From: Blastocladiella emersonii ATCC 22665
Lineage: Eukaryota > Blastocladiomycota > Blastocladiomycetes > Blastocladiales > Blastocladiaceae
Assembly (NCBI GenBank): GCA_025594325.1
Contig: JANHCV010000001.1
Location: forward strand, 2,046,001-2,110,000
Direction of reading: 5' to 3'
DNA length: 64,000 nucleotides
Shown here: piece by piece, positions 10,725 through 20,720 of the stretch
Position numbering within the stretch: position 1 is the first letter of the stretch
Layout: each line of letters starts with the position of its first letter
Translations under genes and position numbers: made by a program
Notes under the pieces: generated by a model
Databases searched by the model: none
What the model was told of the DNA's origin: nothing
The model's input: only the letters and a program-made list of their open reading frames with translations

Positions 10725-12397
10725 ATGGAAGCATCCTTGCGCGACCAGCTAGACCGCGCAACGCGCGAGTCGCGCGCGCTCAAGGCCAAGGCCGACCAGC
10801 TGGAGAAGGAGAACGCGGCGCTGAAAAAGTCTATCTACGAGCTGTCGGTCAAGTACAACATGCTCGCGTACCAGCACCACGCGAGCCCACAACCGCTCGA
10901 TCTGTCGGACGGCGGCACGTCCGCCAAGCCCGGCGCGCACGCTGCGCAGGCGTTCGAGGGCGGCGTCGGCGGCGTGGCGTCCGCCGCGCACCAGGTCTTG
11001 CTCGAGAACATGACGACAAGTACGCGATCTCGGGGTGCCGAGGGGTGGCAGGGATGATATTGACGCCGCAGTGTGTGTAGCGACGCGGGAAAAGCACAAG
11101 GACGGCAAGTATTTCACGCTCAAGACGGACCTCAAGGGCCACACGGGCGCCGTGTACACGGTGCAGTTCTCGCCGTGCGGCCGGTTCCTCGCGTCGGGCT
11201 CGTTCGACAAGACGGTCCGCATCTGGGACGCGACGTCGGCGCCCAAAGAGGTACGCGTATCCGCAACCGCCTCCCGCCGCGCGTTGCTGACCGTCCGATC
11301 CATAGCTCCACGTCCTAAAGCGGCACACGGTCAACGTTTCCGAAGTGTGCTGGTCCAACACGTCGCGCGAGCTCGTGTCCGCGGCGTACGACCAGACGTG
11401 CAAGACGTGGGACACGGAGACGGGCAAGCTGACGGGCTCGTACGAGTGCGAGGGGTTCGTGCAGTGCGTGCAGTTCAACCCGGCCGACAACCAGGTGTTT
11501 GTGCACGGGTCGACGCGCAAGGTGCTGGGGGTCGTGGACCGCCGCCTCGACGCGACCGCCCTGACGATCCGCACCGACGCCATGGTCAACGCCGTCCACG
11601 TCTACCGCGACGGCACCTTTGTCCTGTCGGGCGACGCCCTCGGCCAGCTCAAGCTGTGGGACCTGCGCAACATGGGCGCGTGTGTCGAGACCGTGCTCAA
11701 CGAGCCCGCCAGGAAACCCATCAGTCACCTCACGGTCAGCAAGAGCGACGACGATGACGAGCCGCGGTTCATGGCTGTCAACTCGTACGACAACGGTACG
11801 TCCTTCATCGCGGAAGATTGGCGCGTGTGGCTAGACTTACGAGTTTGATTCGTGTACGCGTAGTGATCCGCGTGTACGATCGCGGTTTTGCGCCGCCGCG
11901 GTCGCAGACGCGGCTGCTGCACTCGCTCAAGGGCCATAAGAACAAGAACTGGCCCATCAAGAGCGCCTTTTACAACGGCAACGACTGTACGCTCCCCCCC
12001 CCCCCCCCCCCCCACCGTACCACCCCTTACCCCTACTCACCCTCCCTCCCCTCGCTCCGTAGTCGTCATGTCCAGCTTCCCGCGCAACCACAGCGTGGCG
12101 ATGCCGGACGCGGACGTGCTGGACGCGAGCGCCAACGACACGGGCAAGCTGGTGCAGGACGAGCCCGAGCCGTGCATGCTGCTGGCGACGGGGAGCGCCG
12201 ACCCGTTCGCGTACCTGTACGCGGTGGGCACGTCCGAGGGCCAGACCGAGATGGTGCAGCGGCTCGAGGGCCACTCGGACCGCGTCTACTCGGTCGCGTT
12301 CCACCCGACCGAGGCCATCTTGGCAACGTGCTCGGCCGATTTCACCGTCAAGGTGTGGTCGTCGACGGGCAAGGGACGGCGCATGTTCCCGTTGTAG
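10725..12397 (+). CDS. WD40-repeat protein with N-terminal coiled coil
   Basis: Exons are 10725..11019, 11081..11250, 11306..11795, 11864..11986 and 12063..12397, all with GTACG donors and TAG acceptors. The N-terminal ~45 residues form a heptad-rich coiled coil (KADQLEKENAALKK). Seven or so WD40 blades follow, with clear LKGHTGAVYTVQFSP, SGSFDKTVRIWD, SAAYDQTCKTWDTETGK, LKLWDLR and ATCSADFTVKVWSS units. The layout of blades 2-4 (AAYD, then WDTETG, then CVQFNP) recalls Prp17/Cdc40-type splicing proteins, but the N-terminal region of that family is absent, so I do not name it. The fourth intron contains a run of 20 consecutive C (11994-12013). Function is unknown beyond a protein-interaction scaffold. 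Confidence 0.82.
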
Positions 12398-12483
12398 CGG
12401 ATGAGATTGGGTCATAGGAGATGTATTCTGGAAATCGAGACGAGACGGCGCGGCACCGTCGCAGGGATGAGGAGGGAGGAGCT

Positions 12484-13604
12484 CTAGTTCTTCTTGGAGT
12501 AGTCGTAGAAGCCGGCGCCCGACTTGCGGCCGAGCTTGCCCTCGGCAACGAGCTTGTTGAGCAGGGGCGAGGGAGCGACCAGCTCCTTGCCCTTGAGGCC
12601 GTCGCCATTGGTGTACCAGCCGTCGATGATGAACTTGGTGGTGTCGAGCCCGACAAACTACGCGACACGCGGACAGTGTGAGCGATCGAACACGGGAACT
12701 GGATCCCAAAAACGACGTACGTCAGCGAGCTCAAAGGGACCCATGGGGTAGCCGGCGCCGAGCTTCATAGCGGTGTCGACGTCCGCGACCGAGGCCTCGC
12801 CGCGCTCGACGATGCGCACGGCCTCCATGAGGTAGGGGACGAGGAGGCGGTTAACGATGAACCCGGGGGTGTCCTTGCACGAGACGGGGGCCTTGCCGAG
12901 GTCGCGGCAGAACTGGAGGAGGGCGGCGTTGGTAGCGTCGGCGGTCTCGGCGGTGCGGATCACCTCGACGAGCTTCATCTGCGGGACGGGGTTGAAGAAG
13001 TGCAGGCCGGCGAAGCGGTCGAGGCGCTTGGTGGCGGCGGCAATGTCGGCGATCTTGAGCGACGAGGTGTTGGAGGCGAGGATGGCGTGGGCGGGGGCGG
13101 CCGCGTCGACGGCGGCGAACAGCTTCTGCTTGACGGCGAGGTTCTCGACAACGGCCTCGACGACGAGGTCGGCGTGGTCGGCGGCGGCGGGGCCGGCCGT
13201 CGACTTGGACACGTTGGCCATGACGGCGTCGACAAAGGCCTTGGCCTTGGCCGGGTCGTCGGCGTGCTTCTTCTGCGCGGTGCGCGTCAGCGACTTGAAG
13301 ATGATCTTCTCGCCCTTATCGAGCGCCGCGTCCGTCACGTCGACCATGGTCACCTTGCACCCAGCCTGCGCCGAGACCTGCACGATGCCGGCGCCCATGA
13401 GGCCTGCGGGGCGGGACTCGGTGTCAGCTTGTGCGGGGCGAGCGCGATCGCGGCGTATCAAGTACCGGAGCCGAAGACGGTCACGTTGCGGATCTTGGCA
13501 GCGGGGGCGGCCGTCGAGAAGGCGGCAGCCGAGGCGCCGAGCGCGGCGCGGCGGGCGGCCTGCTGGGCGGCGAAGGTGGGCGCGAGGCGGGCGAGGGAGG
13601 CCAT
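12484..13604 (-). CDS. Mitochondrial 3-hydroxyacyl-CoA dehydrogenase (HADH-like)
   Basis: NAD-dependent oxidation of 3-hydroxyacyl-CoA to 3-ketoacyl-CoA in beta-oxidation, or of the short-chain 3-hydroxybutyryl substrate. Minus-strand exons are 13604..13466, 13403..12721 and 12657..12484; the product is 331 residues. The first ~35 residues are Ala/Arg-rich and look like a mitochondrial presequence. The Rossmann motif GSGLMGAG is created exactly by the first splice. The catalytic histidine lies in LHFFNPVPQ and its partner glutamate in LVEVI; the NTSS substrate motif is present. The C-terminal domain ends [10 protein letters not shown]. It is convergent with the WD40 gene, with 86 bp between stops. 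A paralogous bacterial-type enzyme is the only alternative. Confidence 0.93.
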
Positions 13605-14144
13605 TGCAGCAAGAGTCGTTGATACGTGAGTGGAGCAGTGCGTATGCCGAGTCGGCAAGGAGGGCTGGGAGAGAGCGAGGTACGAAGGCGGCGAGCGGGA
13701 ACGGGCGGGGAGATCGGCGAACGGCCGACTGTTTTCAACGGAACGCGTCGTCCACCACGCGTGGGTGATGTCACTCGCCGCTTCCGCCCATCCGTGTACC
13801 GCGCCGATACGCGATGATACTACGAAATGAGGTTCAAGTGGGTTGAGCAACCTCGAGTGATCGTGGAGTGTAACTGAGGTGGTTTGACGCGTATGAGCGT
13901 GAAGCGGTGCGGAATCCGTCTCGCGACGCGGGCGGTCATCGCTGCAAGGCCGCGGCAGCGCCGCGGTCCGTGTCGCTGTTCACGTCACTGTTACAGTCGC
14001 GTGGCCGTCACCGCCCGAGAGGGAGCGACACGAGCCAGAGGCCGAGTGTGGCGCGACACGACTTCACAGGCAACCGTGAGATGGCGGGGGCGCGGAATGG
14101 ATAGGATGTATAGTGTAGACAGGGGCACGCGCGCGCGCGAGGGC
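13605..14144. promoter_or_regulatory. HADH upstream region / BET1 3' flank
   Basis: 540 bp without a supported gene. It should hold the promoter of the dehydrogenase on the minus strand and the 3' end of BET1. No recognisable element was found. Confidence 0.4.
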
Positions 14145-14579
14145 CTACTGGCGCCAGAGGTAAAAGTACGTGAAGAAGAGGACAAACGTGACGAAAACCG
14201 TCATGTAGCACCACAGGTTGGCGTTCCCGGACCGGCCGAGGTCGCGGAGGCGGCGCGACGCGGACCCGAGCAGGCCCTCGGTGCTGACAAACGACGTGTG
14301 CATGGTGTCGAGCAGCTTGTTCGAGTCCTGCACCTCGTCGCCCATGCTGATGGCCAGGTGCTTGAGCATCCCGACCTTCTCGTACAGCCGGTCGACGTGC
14401 GCGTCGTTTTGCCGCTCCAGCGTGTACGCCCCGGTCGCCGCTGCATCGGCCCCCGATAGTGGCGCGCTCGCGTACGGGTACCCCGGCTTGCGGTTCGTGA
14501 CGCCCGGCGACCCGCCCGTGCTCGCCGCTGCGCCCGCCGCCGATGGGTAGCCGCTCGGGTAGCTTGGGTACGCGGACAT
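14145..14579 (-). CDS. BET1: ER-Golgi SNARE Bet1
   Basis: Tail-anchored Qc-type SNARE of ER-to-Golgi transport. A single exon encodes 144 residues. The N-terminal ~50 residues are Tyr/Ser/Pro/Ala-rich. The SNARE heptads begin near TLERQNDAHV and include LYEKVGMLKHLAISMGDEV and the NKLLDTMHTSF block. A C-terminal anchor contains YMTVFVTFVLFF and a short luminal end. The residue at the ionic zero layer appears to be Ser (MHTSF) where animal Bet1 has Gln (MDSQF); fungal Bet1 is known to be loose here, so I do not read this as loss of function. Divergent from HIS6 with a 231 bp shared upstream region. Confidence 0.88.
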   Translation of the reverse strand: MSAYPSYPSGYPSAAGAAASTGGSPGVTNRKPGYPYASAPLSGADAAATGAYTLERQNDAHVDRLYEKVGMLKHLAISMGDEVQDSNKLLDTMHTSFVSTEGLLGSASRRLRDLGRSGNANLWCYMTVFVTFVLFFTYFYLWRQ

Positions 14580-14810
14580 AGCTGGTTCCGTGCGATTACG
14601 TTGCAGAGAGTGTGTGCAGTGGCCCGTCGTGAGGTCCAGGATGCTTTCGGGAGCGAGGACCGAGCAGGACAGGAACAGGCAGAAGAAAGGAGCACGTCGC
14701 CATTTCACTGTGGCGCATTCAAATCACATGCGCGCGACGCCACACCCTGGACCCCAAGACCCCGGCCTGGCCGATGACTGATCCCCTCTCCTCCCCTCCC
14801 CTCTCTTGCA

Positions 14811-15660
14811 ATGAACGCCTCGCACTTCCGACCGTGCATCGACCTGCACCACGGCGCCGTCAAGCAGATCGTCGGCGGCACGCTGACCGCCGACGACGAC
14901 CTGGCCGCCCTCAAGACCAACTTCGTGTCGGCGCACCCGGCCAGCTACTACGCCGACCTGTACCGCACCCACGACCTGCGCGGCGCCCACGTCATCAAGC
15001 TCGGGCCCGGCAACGACGAGGCGGCGCGCAGCGCGCTCGCGGCGTGGCCCAGTACGGCTCTCCCTGCCGCCGCGATCGAGATGATGGCAACCCTGACCCG
15101 CATCCGCTCGTGTAGACGGCCTGCAGGTCGGCGGCGGGATCAACCTGACGAACGCGGCCGAGTGGCTGGCGGCGGGCGCGTCGCACGTCATTGTGACGTC
15201 GTGGCTGTTCGAGGACGCCAAGTTCCAGCGGTCCCGCCTCGCGGCCCTGGCGCGCGCCGTCGGCCGGGACCGCGTCGTCGTCGACCTGTCGTGCCGGCGG
15301 CAGGGCGACGCGTGGGTCGTGGCCATGGACAAGTGGACAAAGCTGACGGACCTGACGCTGTCGGCCGCGGTGCTGGCGGACCTGGCGACGGACTGCGCCG
15401 AGTTCCTCGTGCACGCGGCCGACGTCGAGGGCCTGTGCCAGGGCGTCGACGCGGACCTGGTGCGCGCGCTCGGCGAGTGGTCGCCGATCCCCGTCACGTA
15501 CGCGGGCGGTGGGCGCACGCTCGCGGACCTCGAGCTGGTCCACGACCTGAGCGGCGGCCGCGTCGACCTGACGATCGGCAGCGCGCTCGATATCTTTGGT
15601 GGGACGGGCGTCACGCTCGACGAGTGTGTGGCGTGGAACCGCGCGCACCCGCGCGCATGA
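14811..15660 (+). CDS. HIS6: HIS6: ProFAR isomerase of histidine biosynthesis
   Basis: Isomerises the phosphoribosylformimino-aminoimidazole carboxamide ribotide intermediate (fourth step of the histidine pathway), a TIM-barrel enzyme. Exons are 14811..15051 and 15116..15660 (GTACGG donor, TAG acceptor), giving 261 residues, the same length I recall for the budding yeast protein. Landmarks are [18 protein letters not shown] at the start, [16 protein letters not shown] straight after the splice, HVIVTSWLF, the phosphate-binding YAGGGRT and [10 protein letters not shown]. The start ATG is preceded by a CT-rich leader. The call is secure. Confidence 0.95.
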
Positions 15661-17496
15661 GTCGGCTGGCTCGCTTTATTGTGCTCATGCGGGGCTTTGC
15701 CCAAGCCATAGGCGCTGCGACCTTGAAGCTCTCGTTTCGTCACGCGACCAGATCACGTTGCTCCCAATGACATCACTCCTGTGTCGCGTTACGCCACTTC
15801 GCTTCGGCTCTCGCTTCCGCTCTGCTCCCCTCCCGTATGCTCTCCTTATTCAATGAAGCTGAATAACTCTATGCAATGAATCTCATAAATCATGAACTCG
15901 ACGGCAGGCTGGTCCCGTCTCTCCTTCAGCGCTTTTAGTGGCCCTCGTCCGGCAGCGTGGTGTTCTCGGCTCGACCGGTGACTTGAGTGCTCCGTTGGCA
16001 TCGCTTTCGCACTCTGTTCTTGCTACTGCAGGAGCGCTGCTTAGGCGAGCTCGTGAGCGGAGAAGCATGCCGCAAGATGCTTTCACGTTGCCTGAGCTTG
16101 CAGTACCTTGTCCTCTGAGGTGACCCAAGCTCGAAATTCTTGCTCATTGTGTCCTTATCCTTCCCCTGCTGTAGATGGACTCGCTATTCGTGCGCCGCCG
16201 CCGCCGCCGCTATTACTACACTGCCGTTGTCCCCGCCAGGCCTAGCGTCGCGTCGCGTCTCGTCCTGGTTACTTGCCGCGGGACTTTGCGCTGAGCGACG
16301 CGGAGCGACGAAGCCGCGTGAACCCTCGCGACGAGTAGCTACTCGATATCTCCTTCTCGGCGGTATGAGGTGCGAGCTATGTTCCGAGCAGAGCGCGCAG
16401 CTGATTTCGTTCCAGCGCAAGCATGCGCGGCTCCATCGGCTGTGCTGCTCACCGGTTTTGTTCATGATCGCTGCAACCTGGCCGGTGGCGGAACGCGCTA
16501 TTGGCTCGCTAGAACACCTTGTCGGCGAGCTCTATTTGATGCGCGCTGCGAATCATCATGACGTTCGACATCGTTGATATGCTTTCCACGCAATTTGTGC
16601 ACGTCGACCACCGCGCAGCTGAAGGCGAGCGAAAGTTGGCTGAGCAGGCCGTCGCGGCCGCTGATGCCAGCTTCTCACCAACAGGCGTGCGTCAGCACGA
16701 GCTTGACAGTCCTCCCGTTCTCGAGGTTTCACGTATTGCTGCATGGGCAAGTTTTGCCAGGTGGGGACGAGCGAGACGAAGCGCTTCGCCCATGCGTGCA
16801 TCATGATGCACACGATGTTGATTAGCGCTGACGCGTCCCACGTCGCAACGAACGTCATCCCATGGTCCGCCCTATCGCGCGTCGACCTTGCGCAACCGTT
16901 CCACAGTAGGCCCGCTTCATCTGAGCGCTCTTGGTCCGTTTCTGAGAAACCAAACTTGCTCGAGGTCTAAATCTAGGTTGTGGCATGCGATGCGCACGGT
17001 CACATTGTCGGCTGGTCTCTTAAATGAAAGCTCGTCGCGTTGCGGGAGACCACGGGGAAGTTGAGTCGCTGGAAGCGCGCGCTAAGTGAAGGAAGTAAAA
17101 GCGACCCGGTTGGCAACCTTCAGTTTGCTCCGTCCCGTCCGTAGTCGACTTAATCCAGCTCAACAGCAGGAAGGCGAGCAAAAGTGAGAGAAATAGGCGT
17201 GTCGGGACAGCTCCAACGCGCGATACTGACGCGTTGCGACCCTTTCTCTCGCGAGCCCCTCTGCGTTGTACGGGTCCGAAGCACGATCTCAGTCAGCGCT
17301 GTGCTTGATGCGAGTCCCGCGTCTCCCACTTCATAAGTCATGCAGTTCCTTGCATCACGCGTCAATCGCGCGTCTGTTGTGCAAGGTGATTGTGGCGAGA
17401 GGGCACTTGGGCAAAGCCCCGCACAGTTGACACCCGAACGAAGTGAGCGGTGGAGGTACTGGCAATATACAATGCTCTCGTGCTCTCGCTCGCGTG
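15661..17496. other. Gene-poor region of 1.8 kb
   Basis: Between HIS6 and the stop of VAC8. Codon use of the short open frames (all under about 150 codons) does not resemble the neighbours, which strongly prefer C or G at third positions. A short GCC repeat sits at about 16192-16210. I found no tRNA-like cloverleaf, long repeat or transposase remnant. Could be decayed DNA or noncoding transcript space; nothing specific can be supported. Confidence 0.4.
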
Positions 17497-20110
17497 TCAC
17501 GCATCGGCACCACTGCCGCCCGCGACAGGCTGCTGCGACTGCTCGTAGAACCCGCGGATCCGGTCCGACAGCCGCTTGACCTCGAGCACCTCGGACGTGA
17601 GGCTGAGCATACTGCTGGTCGCGGTGCGGTTCTCGTGCGACGCGCCGAGCGCCGCCAGGGACCGCTGCTGCCCGCCGCCTCTCCGCTCCTCACCCTCCTC
17701 CTCGTCGCCGTCGCGGAGCGGGACCCGCTCACCCGCAACGACGGGCGTGTTGAGGTCGTCAAGCGACGCGTCGCCCGACGGCAGGTTGGACGTCGACTCG
17801 TGCGCGAGGTGCACCTCAAACTCGGCGTCGGCGGCGGACCGCGCGAGGACCGCGGCGACGAGCGGGAGGAGCGGGCGGAGCGCCGGGCCCGCGACGCGCG
17901 GGTGCGCGTCCAGCAGCACGTCGACCGTGTGCATGGCGAGGTGCACGAGCGTCCAGTCCTCGTGGTCGCGGTGGTCCTGCGCCTCGGCGGGCGGCGCGAG
18001 GAGGGCGACGAGCGTCGAGACGAGCGTGGACTCGGCGCGCAGCGCGCGGGAGAAGGCGCGGTCGGCGGCGTCGAGTTCGGCGGGCGTCGCGGTCGCGGGG
18101 AGCGGCGCGGCGAGGTTGGCGAGCGCGGCCATGGCGTTGGCCGTGACCTCGACCGCGTCCACGTCCGCGCACAGGTGCTCGAGGAAGACGAGCGCGGGCT
18201 GGACCATGGTCGCGCGCACGCCGTCGTCGGTCGCGAGGACCGCGACGCACGCGCCCATCTCGGCGCGCACCGCGTCGCTGGCGAACGCGAGCGCGGGCGT
18301 CGGCAGGCCCGGCGAGCGCCACCCGGGCACCGAGCGTTCCCAGTACTCCTGGTCCTGCGCCTCCTTGTCGTCGTCGTCATCGCTGACCTCCTTTTGGTAC
18401 CGGCTCGCCTGGCTGTTGCGGCCCGACGACATGGACAGGAGGCCGGCCGTGGACCCGTTCACGTCATTGTCCTCGTCACCGTCGCCATCTATGCCGAGGC
18501 CGTGGTACACGGACTTGTCCGAGTCGCCGCTCGGGCGTGGTCCGCGGGCCACGGAGCTGGACATGGCGGCCTGGGCGCGGGTCGCGACCCACTGGAACGT
18601 GACGAGGGCGCCGCGGTCGAGGACGAGCTGCTTGTTAGCGGCCGAGCTCGCGGCGAGGTTGCGCAGGGTCGACACGGCGTGCAGCTGGACCTCGTCGGTG
18701 ATATCGCGGGTGAGCACGGTGCCGTCGGTGGCGAGCAGCTGCTGGACCATGGGCGACCGCACGGTGCCGGCGTACCGGACGAGCGGGAGCAGGCGGTCGA
18801 CGAGCGCGACGTGCAGGCCCAGATTTCCCAGACGCAGCGACAGGTCCTCGCTGATCGACAGGTTGCGCAGGCACGCGACGGCGGCGAGGAGCAGCGGCGG
18901 GTACTCGGACTGCAGGTGCGCGACGAGCGTCGGGAGCGCCGGGCTGTGGATGATGAGCTGCTGGAAGGTCGGCGAAGAGGCGAGGTTGCGCAGCGCGAGC
19001 GCGGCCTGCGTCTGCAGGCGCAGCGGGGTCGGCGGGCTCAGGTGCTGCACGAGCATGGGCAGGAGCGAGGGGAAGTCGGCCAGGTCCGTGAGGCGGTCGC
19101 GCGATGATGCGTCGACGGCGAGGTTGGACAGCGCCGTGGTGGCGTAGTAGACGACGTCCGCGTCCGGGTGGCGCAGCAGGTCGACCATGGTCGACAGCGT
19201 GGTCGGCAGGGCGGCGAGCGGCGCGCGGTGCATCTCGGCGTGCGTCAGGTTGAGCAGCGCGCCCGTGGCGTTTCGCGCAACGCGCACGTCGGCCTCGTGG
19301 GTGAGCACGAGCAGGCGCTCGAGCAGCGGGCGCGACGCGATGGCCGACTTGGTCGCGTCGTCGGTGGCGAGGTTGGTGATGCAGCCGACCGAGTTGCAGA
19401 TGACCTCCTGGCTCGGCGACATGGTGAGCTGCAGCAGGCGGTCGAGCGTGCGCAGGGCAACGATCGCGTCCTTGTTCCCGGCGAGCACGGCGAGGTTGCC
19501 GAGGGCGGCGCTCGCGGCGCGCTGCACCTCCTCGTCGGACGACTCGAGCAGCTCGCGGATGGGCTGCAGGACGGCGAGGTCGACGACCTGCGGGTCCGAC
19601 TCGGTGACCTCGGCGAAGATGAGGGCGGCGGCGCGCACGCCCTGCATGTCCGAGTCCTGGGCCAGCGCGGTGAGCAGGCGCAGCAGGTCGCCGTGGAGGA
19701 AGTCGCTCGGCCCGTAGGCGGACAGCGGGCCGAGGAGCTGCTGGAAGTACATGCGGTAGACGGGTCGCGCTACGGTTGCCGTGATAAGGTTAGCTTGGCC
19801 CCATGGCGCGATGGAGGCAGCGCGAGACGAACGCACTCTCGATGAAAGAGGCCATGTCGGTGATGACGGAGCGGTGCGGCTCGCGCTCGACGGCGATGGG
19901 GTCGTACAGCGTGCGTTTCCGCTTGCCGGCGGCCAGGCAGCACAGCGGCCCGCCGGCGCTGCACCACCTTGGCGGGGCGGCGGGGCCTGACTCGGGCCAC
20001 AGCGGATCGCTCTCCGGGTCATGCTGCGAGCCGCCAAGCCCGGCGCAGGTGCAGCAGTAGGCGCAGCACCGGTACGGCGCGCACACGACGGCGCTGAGGG
20101 TCTGGCCCAT
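17497..20110 (-). CDS. VAC8: Vacuolar armadillo protein Vac8
   Basis: Lipid-anchored armadillo scaffold on the vacuole membrane, used in vacuole inheritance, nucleus-vacuole contact and autophagy. Minus-strand exons are 20110..19837 and 19769..17497 (donor GTGCGT, acceptor TAG, 67 bp intron); the product is 848 residues. The N-terminus fits lipidation: Gly2 for myristoylation, then cysteines at 10, 15, 16, 19, 20 and 22 for palmitoylation. Armadillo repeats carry strong Vac8 signatures: [59 protein letters not shown] and [13 protein letters not shown]. The N-terminus before the repeats and the C-terminal low-complexity insert are longer than in budding yeast (578 residues). The call is secure. 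Confidence 0.93.
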
Positions 20111-20720
20111 TGTGCGGCGGGGGTGGTCGGTGATGATTCGTCGTCAAGTCCGCGAGCGGCGGTCAGCGATGCATAGAGTTATTTCGTGCCGTGTCTCAGA
20201 GATGAGCGAGCGGGAGGGAGAGGGAGCGCCGGGTGCGAGACACGGCACCTGCGGGAAGCAAGGCAAGCCAAGACGCGTGGCGAAACGCGTGCGCGTGGGG
20301 TCACGTTCAGGTTTTGGGCGCCGTGTCACTCGCGTGGTGGGCGTCGCGCCCACGCTGCCCCGCCGCGCTGCCCGCCCACCCTCCGCCCTCCCTCTCCGCG
20401 GCCGCCCCCACCTTCTCGGGCGACCAGTGGACCGTTGCTGTTGGCTGCCGTACTCGTTGTCGTCGCCGTCGTCGCCCGAGCACCGCCGCACGCACCGCCT
20501 GCTCCCCCTCCCTGCTACGGATCTCGCGACGCACCTGCTGCCTCTGCCCCCACGCATCAACTTGTATGTCAGTCAGCTACTCTGCTCCATGAAACGACGC
20601 CGGACAACGCGCCCAGCCGCACACGCGAACGGGCCGGCCCGCTGATGTGAGAATGATGATGATCCGCTAACCTTGTTCCCTTGCGCTCGACAGTCACCGA
20701 CTCACACGGTTACCGTCACC
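20111..20720. promoter_or_regulatory. Divergent promoter region between VAC8 and signal peptide peptidase
   Basis: 610 bp between two outward-facing start codons. The half nearest the peptidase gene is CT-rich on the plus strand, as in many fungal promoters. No supported ORF or named site. Confidence 0.4.
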
